DNA of 64,000 nt from Jannaschia pohangensis (GCF_900113875.1 NZ_FORA01000001.1:806001-870000); one strand, 5' to 3'; shown: positions 19,812-29,158, counted from the first letter of the stretch. Made by a program: numbers and translations. Notes: generated by a model from the letters alone, not told the origin.

Positions 19812-20525
19812 TCAGACCCAGTCGATATCCTCGCCGCTCTCCAGCATGGCCGAGATCAGCCCGACCTCGGCCAGCCCATCTGCCACCTGCGCATCCAGCG
19901 ACAGTTCCGCCTCGGCCACGCCCCTCAGGGCCGCAATCACCGCGTCGATCCGGGCAAAGGGGACGACCACGATCCCGTCACTGTCACCCACGATCATATC
20001 CCCCGTCTCGACCTGCTGGCCGCCGCATCGCACCGGCAGGCCGACCGTTCCCGGCCCCCGCGCCACCGGTGACCCGGGCGTCAGGCCGGTGCAGAACGCC
20101 GGAAGGCCGATCCCGCGCAGTCCGGTCAGATCGCGCAGCGGACCATCGGTGACGAACCCCGCTCCGCCCCGGTTGCGCAGGAATCCCATCACCCGGTCGC
20201 CCGCCGCGGCACACCCCTGATAGCCGTCGAACCCCGCCACCAGGATATCTCCGGGCCGCACCATGTGGATCGCCGCCAATGTCGCCAGCACGTCGCCGGG
20301 ACGATTGCCGACCGGCAGGGCCGGACCACAGAGCCGGTCGGGCAAGCCCGCGCAGGGTTTGATCGCGGCGGACATCGCCCCCGCCCCCATCATCGCGTCC
20401 AGCACGAAACCTGTGGGTTGATCGCGAAAGGCCGCGATCTGGGCTGCCGTGGGTTGCCGCCAGCCGGGGGTCCCGTCGGGGCCAAGGTCGCGCGCAATGC
20501 GCAGCGCTTTGGGTTCTTCGATCAT
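19812..20525 (-). CDS. RraA-like protein (4-hydroxy-4-methyl-2-oxoglutarate aldolase / regulator family)
   Basis: The 237-residue product belongs to the RraA-like superfamily, which includes class II oxaloacetate-type aldolases. The conserved surface is GGAGFVTDGPLRDLTGL (Arg-Asp pair of the divalent metal/substrate site, about residues 125-141) with an upstream GDRVMGFLRNR, and GDSDGIVVVP near residue 190. The start at 20525 follows GGAGGA; an in-frame TTG at 20546 is less likely. It converges on fpr and has no operon partner here. Whether it is an aldolase or an RNase E regulator cannot be decided; aldolase is more usual at this length. Confidence 0.82.
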   Translation of the reverse strand: MIEEPKALRIARDLGPDGTPGWRQPTAAQIAAFRDQPTGFVLDAMMGAGAMSAAIKPCAGLPDRLCGPALPVGNRPGDVLATLAAIHMVRPGDILVAGFDGYQGCAAAGDRVMGFLRNRGGAGFVTDGPLRDLTGLRGIGLPAFCTGLTPGSPVARGPGTVGLPVRCGGQQVETGDMIVGDSDGIVVVPFARIDAVIAALRGVAEAELSLDAQVADGLAEVGLISAMLESGEDIDWV

Positions 20526-20581
20526 CGCATCCTCCGGTTTGGCCAAGGATGACGGCCAATAGGGCCTTGCCGCAACGAAAA

Positions 20582-20611
20582 AGGGCCGCGCGGGATGATC
20601 CGCGCGGCCCC
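20582..20611 (-). terminator. Rho-independent terminator of the alanine-rich protein gene
   Basis: On the minus strand a stem GGGCCGCGCGG/CGCGCGGCCC with a short ATCATCC-like loop is followed by TTTTTC (adjacent bases 20577-20582). It lies just past the stop codon at 20634. Confidence 0.85.
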
Positions 20612-20633
20612 TGTCAGGCGATATGGTGTCGGA

Positions 20634-21635
20634 TCACTCGAGGCCGAGGCGCGTCTTGACCTGACCGATGACCCCCTCGACGAGGGTCGGGTTGTCGCGC
20701 GCACCCTCGATCGCCGTCTTGAGGCTGGTCTTGGCGAGGGCGTTCAGGTCCGAGTTGTCGACGTAGGCGATCACGGCGTCGGCGTCGAAGCCTTCGGGCG
20801 TCAGCAACGTCTGGATGTCCGGCGTCGCGGTGACGGTCGCATCGGCGGCTTCGGTGCCAGCGGTTGCCGCATCGGCGGCGCTGTCGACGGCAGCCTCGGC
20901 AGAGGCGGCTTCGGCGGCCTGGTCAGCGGCTTCGATGGTTTCGGTCACGGCGTCCGTCGCGGCGCCCACTGCGTTGCCTGCGGCATCCACGGCGGCGCCG
21001 ACCGCATCGCCGGCAGCATCCGTCGCGGTGGCAGCGGCATCGGTTGCGGCGTCCGCCGCCTCAGCCGCCGTATCAGCAGCAGCCGTTGCGGCATCGGCAG
21101 CAGCGCCAGTCGCCGCACCCGCCGCATCAGTTGCTGCGTCGGCAGCGGCACCGGCGGCATCTGCGGCGGCATCCGTCGCGTCAGCGGCGGCGTCCGTCGC
21201 GGCGGCAGCAGCATCGTCGGTGGCTGCCGTGGCAGCATCGGTCGCGGCAGCGGCGGCGTCCGCAGCGGCGGCAGCGGCGTCGGTGGCGGCTTCGGTCGCA
21301 CCGTCTGCGGCTTCGGTCAGAGCGGCCGAGGCGCCCTCGACCGCGTCGCCCGCAGCATCGGTCGCCGCAGCGGCGGCATCGGTCGCGGCGTCGGCAGCAT
21401 CGGCAGCTGCATCGGCGGCGGCATCAGCGGTGTCGGCGACAGCATCTGCAGCCGCGTCGGTCGCGTCCGCGGCGGCGTCCGTGGCGGCATCGGCAGCGGC
21501 GCCCGCGGCTTCGCCCGTCTCCTCAACGGCACCCGAGACGGCCTCGACCGCCTCGTCCCCCGAGCGGTTGAAGAACACAAAGCCCAGAACGGCCACGACG
21601 GCGACAGCGAGGCCAACGATGATATTGCGTGACAT
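20634..21635 (-). CDS. Membrane-anchored alanine-rich repeat protein
   Basis: The 333-residue product starts with one membrane anchor (IIVGLAVAVVAVLGFVFF, residues 4-21). About 230 residues follow made almost only of Ala, Asp, Thr, Gly and Glu, with units such as TDAAADA repeated. A conserved-looking globular end closes the chain (PDIQTLLTPEGFDADAVIAYVDNSDLN...). The middle should form a long rigid alanine helix or coiled coil in the periplasm. The minus strand is chosen because it has the anchor, the ordinary C-terminus and a terminator; the repeats also keep other frames open. Function unknown; a spacer or envelope tether is inference. Confidence 0.75.
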   Translation of the reverse strand: MSRNIIVGLAVAVVAVLGFVFFNRSGDEAVEAVSGAVEETGEAAGAAADAATDAAADATDAAADAVADTADAAADAAADAADAATDAAAAATDAAGDAVEGASAALTEAADGATEAATDAAAAAADAAAAATDAATAATDDAAAAATDAAADATDAAADAAGAAADAATDAAGAATGAAADAATAAADTAAEAADAATDAAATATDAAGDAVGAAVDAAGNAVGAATDAVTETIEAADQAAEAASAEAAVDSAADAATAGTEAADATVTATPDIQTLLTPEGFDADAVIAYVDNSDLNALAKTSLKTAIEGARDNPTLVEGVIGQVKTRLGLE

Positions 21636-21806
21636 GACGGATTCCCCCTAACGTGATTCCATTGATCGCTGCTTGCCGCAATGGCGCGCCGAGGACAATG
21701 GAGAGTGACGGAAATCACTGTCTCCGGCGCTGCGCCGCCTTGAAGACCACGCCAAACGAAGCTACCTTGCGACCTTGTCATCAACGTCCCTGAAAGGACC
21801 ACGACC

Positions 21807-22352
21807 ATCGCCCGCAGACCTCACAACGCGCCACCGCAGCGCGAAACCGGACCCCGCGTAAACGACCGGATCCGAGCGACTGAAATCCGCCTGATTGGCG
21901 CCGAAGGCGAAAACGTCGGAGTTGTCACTCCTGCCCGTGCCCGCCAGATGGCCGAAGAAGTCGGCCTCGACCTTGTCGAAATCAGCCCGAACGCGACGCC
22001 GCCCGTCTGCAAGATCATGGATTTCGGCAAGTACAAGTACGAGACCCAGAAGAAAGAGGCCGAGGCCCGCAAGAAGCAGAAGATCATCGAAATCAAGGAA
22101 GTGAAGTTCCGTCCGGGAACCGACACCAACGATTACGAGGTGAAGATGCGCAACGTGGTCAAGTTCCTCGAAAACGGCGACAAGGTGAAGGTCACGCTGC
22201 GCTTCCGCGGCCGCGAAATGGCGCACCAGGATCTGGGTCGCCAGCTGCTGGAGCGGGTGGTCGAAGATACCAAGGAAATCGGCAAGGTAGAGAACTTCCC
22301 CAAGATGGAAGGCCGCCAGATGGTCATGATGATCGGCCCGATGGGTCGCTGA
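21807..22352 (+). CDS. infC: Translation initiation factor IF-3, ATC start codon
   Basis: IF-3 (181 residues) binds the 30S subunit and checks the start codon. The N-terminal domain begins [20 protein letters not shown] and continues through [15 protein letters not shown]; the C-terminal domain includes [15 protein letters not shown] and the [11 protein letters not shown] strand, ending [10 protein letters not shown]. Homologues begin right at this N-terminal stretch, which here is reached only from an ATC codon at 21807, preceded by AAGGA 8 bases upstream. The first in-frame ATG (21948) would delete 47 residues of domain. Rare start codons underlie IF-3 autoregulation in other bacteria. rpmI and rplT do not follow. 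Confidence 0.95.
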   Translation: MARRPHNAPPQRETGPRVNDRIRATEIRLIGAEGENVGVVTPARARQMAEEVGLDLVEISPNATPPVCKIMDFGKYKYETQKKEAEARKKQKIIEIKEVKFRPGTDTNDYEVKMRNVVKFLENGDKVKVTLRFRGREMAHQDLGRQLLERVVEDTKEIGKVENFPKMEGRQMVMMIGPMGR

Positions 22353-22378
22353 TCCGCCGCATCCGCCGGAAACGAACA

Positions 22379-22405
22379 GGGGCATCCAATCGGATGCCCC
22401 TTTGC
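22379..22405 (+). terminator. Rho-independent terminator after infC
   Basis: Stem GGGGCATCC/GGATGCCCC, loop AATC, then TTTGCTTTT; 26 bases after the infC stop. Confidence 0.88.
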
Positions 22406-22434
22406 TTTTGGGCGGCCCGAAACCGCCCTGGATG

Positions 22435-23226
22435 TCAGACGGCCGCCTTGACCGCCCGCGCCGTCATCACCGACACCAGATGCGCGCGGTAGGCGCCATC
22501 GCCATGCAGGTCGGAGATCATGTCGTCCGCATCCAGATCGCCAAGCCCCTTGACCGCATCGGGCGAGAAATTGGCTGACAGCGCCGCCTCGGCTTCGGAC
22601 CAGCGGAACACGCCATCCCCCGAGGCACCGGTCACCGCGACCCGCACCCCGTCCGAGAACTTGGCCACGAAGACCGCGACCAGCGGGAAGCGCGAGGCGG
22701 GTTGCAGGAACTTTTCGTAGGCGGCCTTTTCGGGCACCGGGAACTTCACCTCGGTGATGATCTCGCCCTCGTCCAGCGCGGTCTCGAACATGCCCTGGAA
22801 GAAGTCGTCGGCGTCGATCTCGCGGGCGTTGGTCACCACGGTCGCGTTCGACGCCAGGACACCCGCCGGATAGCAGGCCGAGGGGTCGTTGTTGGCGAGC
22901 GATCCGCCGATGGTGCCGCGATTGCGCACCGCCGGGTCACCAATCCGTCCGGCCAGCGAGGCGAGCGCCGGATAGCCAGACGCCTCCCGGGCGACGGTGG
23001 CATGGGTGGTCGCCCCGCCGATGCAGATCCGGCCGTCATCATCGACACAGATGCCGTGCATTTCCGCCACGCCCGACAGCGCGACCAATTGCTCGGCCTG
23101 CGCCAGACGCGCCTTCATCGTGGGCAGCAGGGTCTGGCCCCCGCCAAGCGCCTGCGCCTCGTCCGACTTCAGGGCCGCGACGGCGTCCTGGATGGTTGCG
23201 GGTTTCACAAGTTCGAAACTGTGCAT
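22435..23226 (-). CDS. coxM: FAD-binding subunit of a CO-dehydrogenase/xanthine-dehydrogenase family hydroxylase (CoxM-like)
   Basis: This 263-residue medium subunit carries FAD and passes electrons from the [2Fe-2S] subunit. The two FAD motifs are LGGGQTLLPTMK (residues about 27-38, the AGGxS/T-type) and TIGGSLANNDPSA (about 104-116). Cofactor context and gene order S, L, small membrane protein, M on the minus strand put it in one operon with the genes at 23238-26431. Because the large subunit is form II, the substrate is probably not CO, or CO is only one of several possibilities. Confidence 0.92.
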   Translation of the reverse strand: MHSFELVKPATIQDAVAALKSDEAQALGGGQTLLPTMKARLAQAEQLVALSGVAEMHGICVDDDGRICIGGATTHATVAREASGYPALASLAGRIGDPAVRNRGTIGGSLANNDPSACYPAGVLASNATVVTNAREIDADDFFQGMFETALDEGEIITEVKFPVPEKAAYEKFLQPASRFPLVAVFVAKFSDGVRVAVTGASGDGVFRWSEAEAALSANFSPDAVKGLGDLDADDMISDLHGDGAYRAHLVSVMTARAVKAAV

Positions 23227-23237
23227 GTTCGTCCCCT

Positions 23238-23441
23238 TCAGAGGTTCGATATCAGAAAGACGCCGCCGGGCAGGATGACCCCGGCGATCAGAAAGGTGTT
23301 CACGCCCGCAAAGGGCGAGACCATGGCGGCGACCACCACAGCGGCAGTCGCACAGAGAGTCAGCCAGATCGCCATCGACATGATCCGGGTGCGGCGAGAG
23401 GTATTCGCGGCCGGACCCAAATCGATTCCACGACGCGGCAT
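23238..23441 (-). CDS. Small two-helix membrane protein in the Cox-like operon
   Basis: I do not recognise this 67-residue protein. It begins with a basic stretch (PRRGIDLGPAANTSRRTRI) and then has two hydrophobic segments (AIWLTLCATAAVVVAAMVSPF and VNTFLIAGVILPGGVFLI), typical of a small inner-membrane hairpin. It sits 5 bases before the large-subunit stop and 11 bases from the CoxM start, so it belongs to the operon. A role in anchoring the hydroxylase to the membrane or linking it to quinones is a guess from position. Confidence 0.65.
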   Translation of the reverse strand: MPRRGIDLGPAANTSRRTRIMSMAIWLTLCATAAVVVAAMVSPFAGVNTFLIAGVILPGGVFLISNL

Positions 23442-23446
23442 GACGC

Positions 23447-25810
23447 TCAGCCCTGCATCGCAGCCCAGACCCGCGCGGGGGTCAGCGGCATGTTGATGTG
23501 GCCCACGTTGTGTCCACCGCTGGCCAGCGCGTCCAGCACGCCGTTGACGATGGCGGGCGGCGATCCGATGGCCCCCGCCTCGCCGCAGCCCTTCACCCCA
23601 AGCGGGTTGTGCGTGCAGGGCGTGGCGCAGGAATGGTCCACCTGGAACATCGGCAAATCGCCGGCGCGCGGCATGGCATAGTCCATGTAGCTGGCCGACA
23701 GCAGTTGCCCGTTCTCGTCGTAGGCGCAGTTTTCCAGCAAGGCCTGGCCGATGCCCTGGGCCAGACCGCCATGGACCTGCCCCTCCACGATCATCGGGTT
23801 GACCACGTTGCCGAAGTCGTCTGCCGCCGCGAAGGACAACACCTGGACCTGGCCGGTTTCGGGGTCGACCTCCACCTCGCAGGCATAGGCGCCCGCGGGA
23901 TAGGTGAAGTTGTTGGGGTCATAGAACGCCGTCTCCTCCAGCCCCGGCTCGAGGTCGGTCAGCGGGTAGTTGTGCGGCACATAGGCCGCCAGCGTGACAT
24001 CGCCCCAGGCCAGCGACTTGTCGGTGCCCGCCACGGTGAAGCGGCCTTCCTTCAGCTCGATGTCACCCTCGGCGGCCTCCATGATGTGGGCGGCGATCTT
24101 CTTGGCCTTGGCGATGATCTTCTCGGTCGCGCGGACCATGGCCGACCCGCCGACGGCGAGCGAGCGGGAGCCATAGGTCCCCATGCCCATGGGCGTGTTG
24201 GCGGTGTCGCCGTGGACGATCTCGATCTGGTCTTCGTTGATGCCGATCATGTCGGCCACGACCTGGGCAAAGGACGTCTCGTGCCCCTGGCCGTGGCTGT
24301 GGCTTCCGGTCATCACGACCAGCCCGCCCGTGGCGTTCACCCTGACGGTCGCGGATTCGTAGAGACCCGCGCGCGCGCCAAGCTGACCCACGAGGTTCGA
24401 CGGCGCAATGCCGCAAGCCTCAATATAGCAGTTGATGCCAAGGCCGCGCAGCTTGCCGCGCGATTCGCTTTCCTTGCGGCGGGCGGCAAAGCCGTCGCGG
24501 TCGATCATCGACAGCAGCTTGTCCATCGTCGCGTCATAGTCGCCCGTGTCGTATTCCACGGCGACCGGGGTCTGGTAGGGGAATTCGCGGATGAAGTTCT
24601 GACGGCGCAGATCCACCGGATCGACCCCCAACTCCCGCGCGGCCTTGTCGATGACCCGCTCCAGCTGGAACGTCGCCTCGGGCCGACCCGCACCGCGATA
24701 GGCGTCGACGGGCACGGTGTTGGTGAAGACCGCCTTCACGTTCACATAGACGAGCGGCGTCTTGTAGTTTCCGGCCATCAGCGTGCCGTGCAGCCAGGTC
24801 GGAACCGACGGCGCAAAGGTCGACAGATAGGCCCCCATGTTGGCGTAGGTCTCGGTGCGGATGGCGGTGAAGTTGTTGTCCGCATCCAGCGCCAGTTCGA
24901 TCTTGGTCACGTGATCGCGGCCATGGGCGTCGGACATGAAGGCCTCGGACCGGGTGCAGGTCCACTTGACGGCCCGCTCCAACTGCTTGGCTGCGAAGGT
25001 GCAGAAGGCTTCCTCGGCATAGTGGAAGATCTTGGTGCCGAAGCCGCCGCCCACATCGGGGGCCACCACGCGCAGCTTGTGCTCGGGGATGCCCAGAACG
25101 AAGGCGCCCATCAGAAGGCGGATGACATGGGGGTTCTGCGACGTCGTATAGAGCGTGCTCGACTGGTCATGGGCGGCGAAATCGCCGACGGCCACGCGCG
25201 GCTCCATCGGGTTGGCGACCAGGCGGTTGTTCACCAGCTCCAGCGTCGTGACATGGGCGGCGGAGTTGATCGCCTCGGCCACGGCGTCGCGGTTCTCCTC
25301 CACGAAACCCCAGTCATAGCAGAGATTGGAGGTCAGGTCGTCATGCACCTTGGGCGCGCCATCCGACAGCGCCGCCTTCATGTCGACGACGGCGGGCAAG
25401 GCCTCGATATCGACCTCGATCGCCTCGCAGGCCAGCCGCGCGATCGACGCGCTCTCGGCTACGACGGCGGCAATCGGGTCGCCGACGTGACGCACCTTGC
25501 CTTCGGCGAGGATGGGGTGCTTGGGCTCCTGCATGGGGTTGCCCTGCCGGTCGGTGATCTGCCAGCCGCAGGGGATGCCGCCGACGCCTTCGAAATCCTT
25601 GGCGGTAAAGACACGCACCACGCCGTCGATGGCCTCGGCCGCGCTGGTGTCGATGGACTTGATCCGACCGTGGGCCACGTCCGAGCGCAGGAACACCACA
25701 TGGGCCTGACCGGCGACGTTGATGTCATCGGTATAGCGACCCTTGCCGGTCAGAAACCGCACATCCTCGCGCCGTTTGGGGCTTGCGCCGATTCCGGTAT
25801 CCTTGGGCAT
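23447..25810 (-). CDS. coxL: Molybdopterin large subunit, form II CO dehydrogenase-like (CoxL family)
   Basis: The 787-residue subunit holds the molybdopterin cofactor and the active site. Its active-site loop reads AYRGAGR (residues 370-376), the form II signature; true CO dehydrogenases of form I have AYxCSFR with the copper-binding Cys, which is missing here. Other Mo-binding stretches are GGGFGTK, the glycine-rich [14 protein letters not shown], and the late [19 protein letters not shown] with the catalytic Glu. Start at 25810 is set by GGAGGA. Related form II enzymes act on aldehydes, nicotinate-like or unknown compounds, so the substrate is open. Confidence 0.93.
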   Translation of the reverse strand: MPKDTGIGASPKRREDVRFLTGKGRYTDDINVAGQAHVVFLRSDVAHGRIKSIDTSAAEAIDGVVRVFTAKDFEGVGGIPCGWQITDRQGNPMQEPKHPILAEGKVRHVGDPIAAVVAESASIARLACEAIEVDIEALPAVVDMKAALSDGAPKVHDDLTSNLCYDWGFVEENRDAVAEAINSAAHVTTLELVNNRLVANPMEPRVAVGDFAAHDQSSTLYTTSQNPHVIRLLMGAFVLGIPEHKLRVVAPDVGGGFGTKIFHYAEEAFCTFAAKQLERAVKWTCTRSEAFMSDAHGRDHVTKIELALDADNNFTAIRTETYANMGAYLSTFAPSVPTWLHGTLMAGNYKTPLVYVNVKAVFTNTVPVDAYRGAGRPEATFQLERVIDKAARELGVDPVDLRRQNFIREFPYQTPVAVEYDTGDYDATMDKLLSMIDRDGFAARRKESESRGKLRGLGINCYIEACGIAPSNLVGQLGARAGLYESATVRVNATGGLVVMTGSHSHGQGHETSFAQVVADMIGINEDQIEIVHGDTANTPMGMGTYGSRSLAVGGSAMVRATEKIIAKAKKIAAHIMEAAEGDIELKEGRFTVAGTDKSLAWGDVTLAAYVPHNYPLTDLEPGLEETAFYDPNNFTYPAGAYACEVEVDPETGQVQVLSFAAADDFGNVVNPMIVEGQVHGGLAQGIGQALLENCAYDENGQLLSASYMDYAMPRAGDLPMFQVDHSCATPCTHNPLGVKGCGEAGAIGSPPAIVNGVLDALASGGHNVGHINMPLTPARVWAAMQG

Positions 25811-25945
25811 TTCAAATTCCTCCGCTTGGGGGCCGGGGGGCGCTGTGCCTCGCCCCGGCGGGTTCAAGGTGGGGGCGCGGCTCCTCCCTTCCGCGCGCCC
25901 GAGGGGTCATGGGTCGTTCCACCCGCCCCTTACTCTGTCGTTCGC

Positions 25946-26431
25946 CTATTCGGCGGCGACCGGGGCGACCTGCTGGCCGCTGGCCGCCATCACGGCCTTC
26001 ACGATGTTGTGGTAGCCGGTGCAGCGGCAGATGTTGCCCTCAAGGTAGTGGCGCACGTCCGCTTCGGTCGGGCGGGGGTTTTCCTTGAGCAGTGCCGCCG
26101 CCGACATCACCATGCCGGGCGTGCAGAAGCCGCATTGCAATCCATGGTAATCCTGAAAGGCCTGCTGGATCGTGCCGAGCGATCCATCGGCATTGGCCAT
26201 GCCTTCGATGGTGGTGACTTCGGCCCCGTCGACCTCCTGCGCCAGAACGCTGCAGGACTTCATCGCGACGCCGTTCACATGAACCACGCAGGCGCCGCAC
26301 TGCGAGGTATCGCAGCCGACATGCGTTCCGGTCATGCGCAACCCTTCGCGCAGCCAATCCACCAAAAGTGTGCGACCCTCGGCCGCCGCGGTGCGGCTCT
26401 TGCCGTTTACGGTCATCGTGACGTTCGTCAT
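25946..26431 (-). CDS. coxS: [2Fe-2S] subunit of the CoxSLM-type hydroxylase (CoxS-like)
   Basis: The 161-residue small subunit binds two [2Fe-2S] clusters. The plant-type N-terminal cluster uses Cys40, Cys45, Cys48 and Cys60 (CDTSQCGAC...C), the C-terminal cluster Cys100, Cys103, Cys135 and Cys137 (CGFC...CRC). Length is standard. The start at 26431 has GGGAGGA 6 bases upstream. It is first in the operon; a 135-base gap before the large subunit is longer than usual and holds no frame or clear hairpin that I can support. Confidence 0.95.
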   Translation of the reverse strand: MTNVTMTVNGKSRTAAAEGRTLLVDWLREGLRMTGTHVGCDTSQCGACVVHVNGVAMKSCSVLAQEVDGAEVTTIEGMANADGSLGTIQQAFQDYHGLQCGFCTPGMVMSAAALLKENPRPTEADVRHYLEGNICRCTGYHNIVKAVMAASGQQVAPVAAE

Positions 26432-26530
26432 CGTCGTCCTCCCTTTGTCCCGCAAGGTAACCACAAGGATCGCGGGCTGAGAACAACTTTATTGCGACGA
26501 TCCGTCAAAAAGCGGATTGGCCGCAGATCG

Positions 26531-26560
26531 GCCCGCCCCCGGCGTCTTCCGGGGGCGGGC
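26531..26560 (-). terminator. Strong stem-loop downstream of the OmpA-family gene
   Basis: Twelve-base inverted repeat GCCCGCCCCCGG/CCGGGGGCGGGC with loop CGTCTT, starting 8 bases past the stop of the gene on the minus strand. There is no T-run directly after it, so termination is plausible but not certain. Confidence 0.5.
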
Positions 26561-26567
26561 CTTGCCG

Positions 26568-28526
26568 TCAATTTGCGGCAGCCGTCTGCAACAATGCCGT
26601 GATTTGCCGGACGGTTGCGCGGCGGTTGGCCTGCTCGTTCCCCTGGGTCGGAACCTTGAGGAAGGATTCGCCATAGCCCTGAACGACCATGTTCTCGACC
26701 GGGATGCCGAAGTATTCGTTCAGCGCCAGCGCCAGGCTTTCGGCGCGCCGGTCCGACAGGGCCAAATTATAGGCTGCGTCGCCCACGGCGTCGGTGTGTC
26801 CTTCGATCAGGAACACCTCGCGCGGGTTGGCCCGGATCGAGGCCAGAACCTCACGGGCAAGGCTGGTCAGGTTCGACGCCTGCTCGGGCGCGATGGCCGC
26901 CGAGCCGCTGGCGAAGGTCACGGCGCTCAGCTCATAGGCCGGGGCCAGGGCGCGCACTTCGGCGATGTTGCGCACCTGCGCCAGGCTGAACCGACGGTCC
27001 AACCCGTTCTCGCGCGCCAGGGCCGCCGCAAGCGGGTCATCGCCGCGTGTGGACACGACCGGCAGCGGCTCGGGCAGGTTCGCTACATCGACAGGTTCCA
27101 CAGGGGCGGTGTCGTCGATCAACGTATACCGCGTGCCGTCGACGGCGATCAGCTCGCGCCGCAAGACGCGAAGGGACGCATCGCGGATCGTGACCACGAC
27201 CGACCCATCCTCGCGTGTGACGGTCTGACGGGTGGAGCCGTCATCGAACCGCTCGGTCCGGACGTTCGAGCCCGGCTGGCGCAGCAGGACGTCATCGTCC
27301 TTGAGAACCTGAAGCCCGCCGTCGTCGCGCTGCACCACGACCCGGTCGCCCGAGTTCGAGACGACGCGCGACCGATTGGCCAGCACCGTACCGATGGCCA
27401 GGGCGCCGAGCGCGCCCAGAACGATCTTTTCGCGGTCCGAGAAGCGCGGCTCATCACGTTGCGTCACCACGGCCTGCGTTCCGAAATCCTGATCCGAGGT
27501 ACGCACGTCGTCCTGCGTCACCAGCTCCTCGACCGTGGTTCCGACCGCGGAGTCGTTGACGGCATCCGTCGCCACGACGTTGCCTTGCAGCAGATCGACC
27601 AGCGCGTTCGAGGTCTGATCGCGGGCGGTCGTCTGCTCCTCGGTCAGTTCGGGCTCCGGCTGAGCGGCGATTTCAGCGGCGATGGCGCTTTCGGTCTGCG
27701 TCTCGACGATGGTGCTTTCTTCCAGCACGGGTGCGGGCGCTTCGGCGGCATCCGGCTGGGTCAACAGATCGGCGAGCGAGCCCTGGTTTGCGGGAGCGGG
27801 GGCCGCTTCGGGGGCGGGGGCCGCTTCCGGAGCAGGCGCGGCCTCGACCACCGGGGCGGTTTCGGGCGCGGGTGCGGCCTCGGGTTGCGCTCTCAGGGCG
27901 TCGGCGAGACCGTTGTCCGCAGGAGCCTCGGCCGCAGGAGCGGGGGCCGCTTCCGGTGCAGGTGCGGGTGCAGGCACGACTTCGGGTGCAGGCGCGGGGG
28001 CAGCTTCCGGAGCAGGGGCAGCTTCCGGAGCGGGGGCCGCCGTGTTCCCCTGCAGTCTGTCCTGCAGCGTCGTCGGAGCCGGGACAGCCTCGGGCGCGGG
28101 GGTGGCCTCGGGGGCCGGAATGATCTCCGGCGCGGGAGCGGCTTCGGGGGCCGGGGCGGCTTCGGGAACGGGGGCCACTTCCGGTGCCGTCTCGGGCACG
28201 GGGGCCGCTTCGGGGGCGGGGGCCGCTTCAGGGACCGGGGCCGCTTCTGGGGCGGGCGCCGCTTCAGGAGCGGGCGTCACAGCCTCGGGCTGCTGGCCCA
28301 GAAGACCGCCCAGGCCGCCACCAGCTGCAGCGCCACCGGACGTCGCCACGCAATTGGCCAGCCCTTCGGCATCCGAACCGAATTGCGCCGTGCAATTGGC
28401 AAGAACCTCATCCGCCGTCTGGGCCGATGCGCTGAGCGTCAGCCCGGGCAAGATGAGCGAGAAGCTGGCGGCAAGCGCCGTGGCCGAGCGAAGCGCGCGG
28501 AGTGATTTGGTCGAAGTACGGGGCAT
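26568..28526 (-). CDS. OmpA-family outer membrane protein with long Pro/Ala/Glu linker
   Basis: The 652-residue product has a signal peptide ending near LTLSASAQ (about residue 36). It then has a short Cys-containing N-domain (ANCTAQFGSDAEGLANC) and some 200 residues of PAPEAAPAPE-type repeats. A central part contains a single hydrophobic stretch (ALGALAIGTVLA), and a C-terminal OmpA/MotB peptidoglycan-binding domain carries VTFASGSAAI, IEGHTDAVGDAAYN and LSDRRAESLALAL. The last domain anchors to peptidoglycan; the Pro-rich part should span the periplasm as an extended rod. The start at 28526 has AGGAGG upstream. It lies between Cox-like genes but shares no obvious function with them. Confidence 0.88.
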   Translation of the reverse strand: MPRTSTKSLRALRSATALAASFSLILPGLTLSASAQTADEVLANCTAQFGSDAEGLANCVATSGGAAAGGGLGGLLGQQPEAVTPAPEAAPAPEAAPVPEAAPAPEAAPVPETAPEVAPVPEAAPAPEAAPAPEIIPAPEATPAPEAVPAPTTLQDRLQGNTAAPAPEAAPAPEAAPAPAPEVVPAPAPAPEAAPAPAAEAPADNGLADALRAQPEAAPAPETAPVVEAAPAPEAAPAPEAAPAPANQGSLADLLTQPDAAEAPAPVLEESTIVETQTESAIAAEIAAQPEPELTEEQTTARDQTSNALVDLLQGNVVATDAVNDSAVGTTVEELVTQDDVRTSDQDFGTQAVVTQRDEPRFSDREKIVLGALGALAIGTVLANRSRVVSNSGDRVVVQRDDGGLQVLKDDDVLLRQPGSNVRTERFDDGSTRQTVTREDGSVVVTIRDASLRVLRRELIAVDGTRYTLIDDTAPVEPVDVANLPEPLPVVSTRGDDPLAAALARENGLDRRFSLAQVRNIAEVRALAPAYELSAVTFASGSAAIAPEQASNLTSLAREVLASIRANPREVFLIEGHTDAVGDAAYNLALSDRRAESLALALNEYFGIPVENMVVQGYGESFLKVPTQGNEQANRRATVRQITALLQTAAAN

Positions 28527-28600
28527 CGAAGCCTCCTGCAGATGCTGTTCAATCGTCTGTATCAACACCCGCATGCCCTTGTCGTTCCAAATCCACCACT

Positions 28601-28615
28601 TGTTATCGGATAACA
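28601..28615. promoter_or_regulatory. Perfect palindrome TGTTATC-G-GATAACA upstream of the OmpA-family gene
   Basis: A 7-1-7 perfect dyad lies 75 bases before the OmpA-family start and covers the stop codon of the DUF1203 gene. It could be an operator for the OmpA-family gene; no binding protein can be named. Confidence 0.35.
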
Positions 28616-29088
28616 GGCAAGTTCTGGCCCGGCCCGCGCATCCGCGTCAAAAAACAATTGTTCCGCGCCGACCGCACATCGACGAAAACGTTGTCCGGAT
28701 CGGCCAGGCGCTGCGCGACAGCGTGGGCCAGGACATCGCGGCCCAGCACCTCCCCGGTTCCATAGCGAATCCGCTCGTCGGACCCATAGGCCTTGATAAG
28801 GTAATCGGGCGACTCGTGCAGGATCGGCGGCAGGCCCGCTCCGGCCCAGGGCTTGCAGGGGCGCGCGCAGAGGAAGATCGGCCCCGTCTCGGCATAGGGA
28901 TGGAGCGTGGCGAAGGGGCGCGCCGCGCAGATCAGCATCTCTTCTCCCTCAGGCACATTGGACAGGCAAGAGCGGCAGGGCGTCCCCGTCCCTTTCGAAA
29001 TCGCGCGTTCGGCGGGTTGGCCGTTCGCGTTGGCACCACCGGCGCGGATGTGGTCGACAAAGGTCTGGTCCATGGCAAGAAAGGTCAT
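28603..29088 (-). CDS. DUF1203 family protein
   Basis: The 161-residue cytoplasmic product matches DUF1203, with the conserved GTPCRSCLSNVPEGEEMLI (residues about 32-50), a PYAETGPIFLC strand and the near-terminal VFVDVRSARNNCF. No function is established for the family; its Cys pair (CRSC) is suggestive of metal binding but this is not proven. The start at 29088 is preceded by GGGAG. It lies downstream of coxE with a 70-base gap on the same strand, so it may be the last gene of that transcript. Confidence 0.82.
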   Translation of the reverse strand: MTFLAMDQTFVDHIRAGGANANGQPAERAISKGTGTPCRSCLSNVPEGEEMLICAARPFATLHPYAETGPIFLCARPCKPWAGAGLPPILHESPDYLIKAYGSDERIRYGTGEVLGRDVLAHAVAQRLADPDNVFVDVRSARNNCFLTRMRGPGQNLPVIR

Positions 29089-29158
29089 CTCGGGGCTCCC
29101 GTTGTGTGATGTGCCCTTCTGACCCGACCGACCCGGGCAGGACGACCCGGAAGCTGCG

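Noticed and set aside
20595-21651. Long plus-strand open frames across the alanine-rich gene (Ser/Ala-rich or Gly/Arg-rich products)
   Set aside because: They are reflections of the GCN/GAT repeats on the minus strand; they lack a sensible N-terminus and run through the minus-strand terminator.
22435-26431. Aerobic CO dehydrogenase (form I)
   Set aside because: The active-site loop is AYRGAGR, lacking the copper-binding Cys of form I.
27720-28320. Pro/Ala/Glu repeat tract as a possible tandem DNA repeat or CRISPR-like array
   Set aside because: Units vary in length and sequence and stay in one reading frame; it is a protein linker, not an array.
26517-28505. A 660-residue plus-strand open frame opposite the OmpA-family gene
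   Set aside because: Product is Arg/Gly-rich low complexity; the minus strand encodes a signal peptide and a clear OmpA domain.
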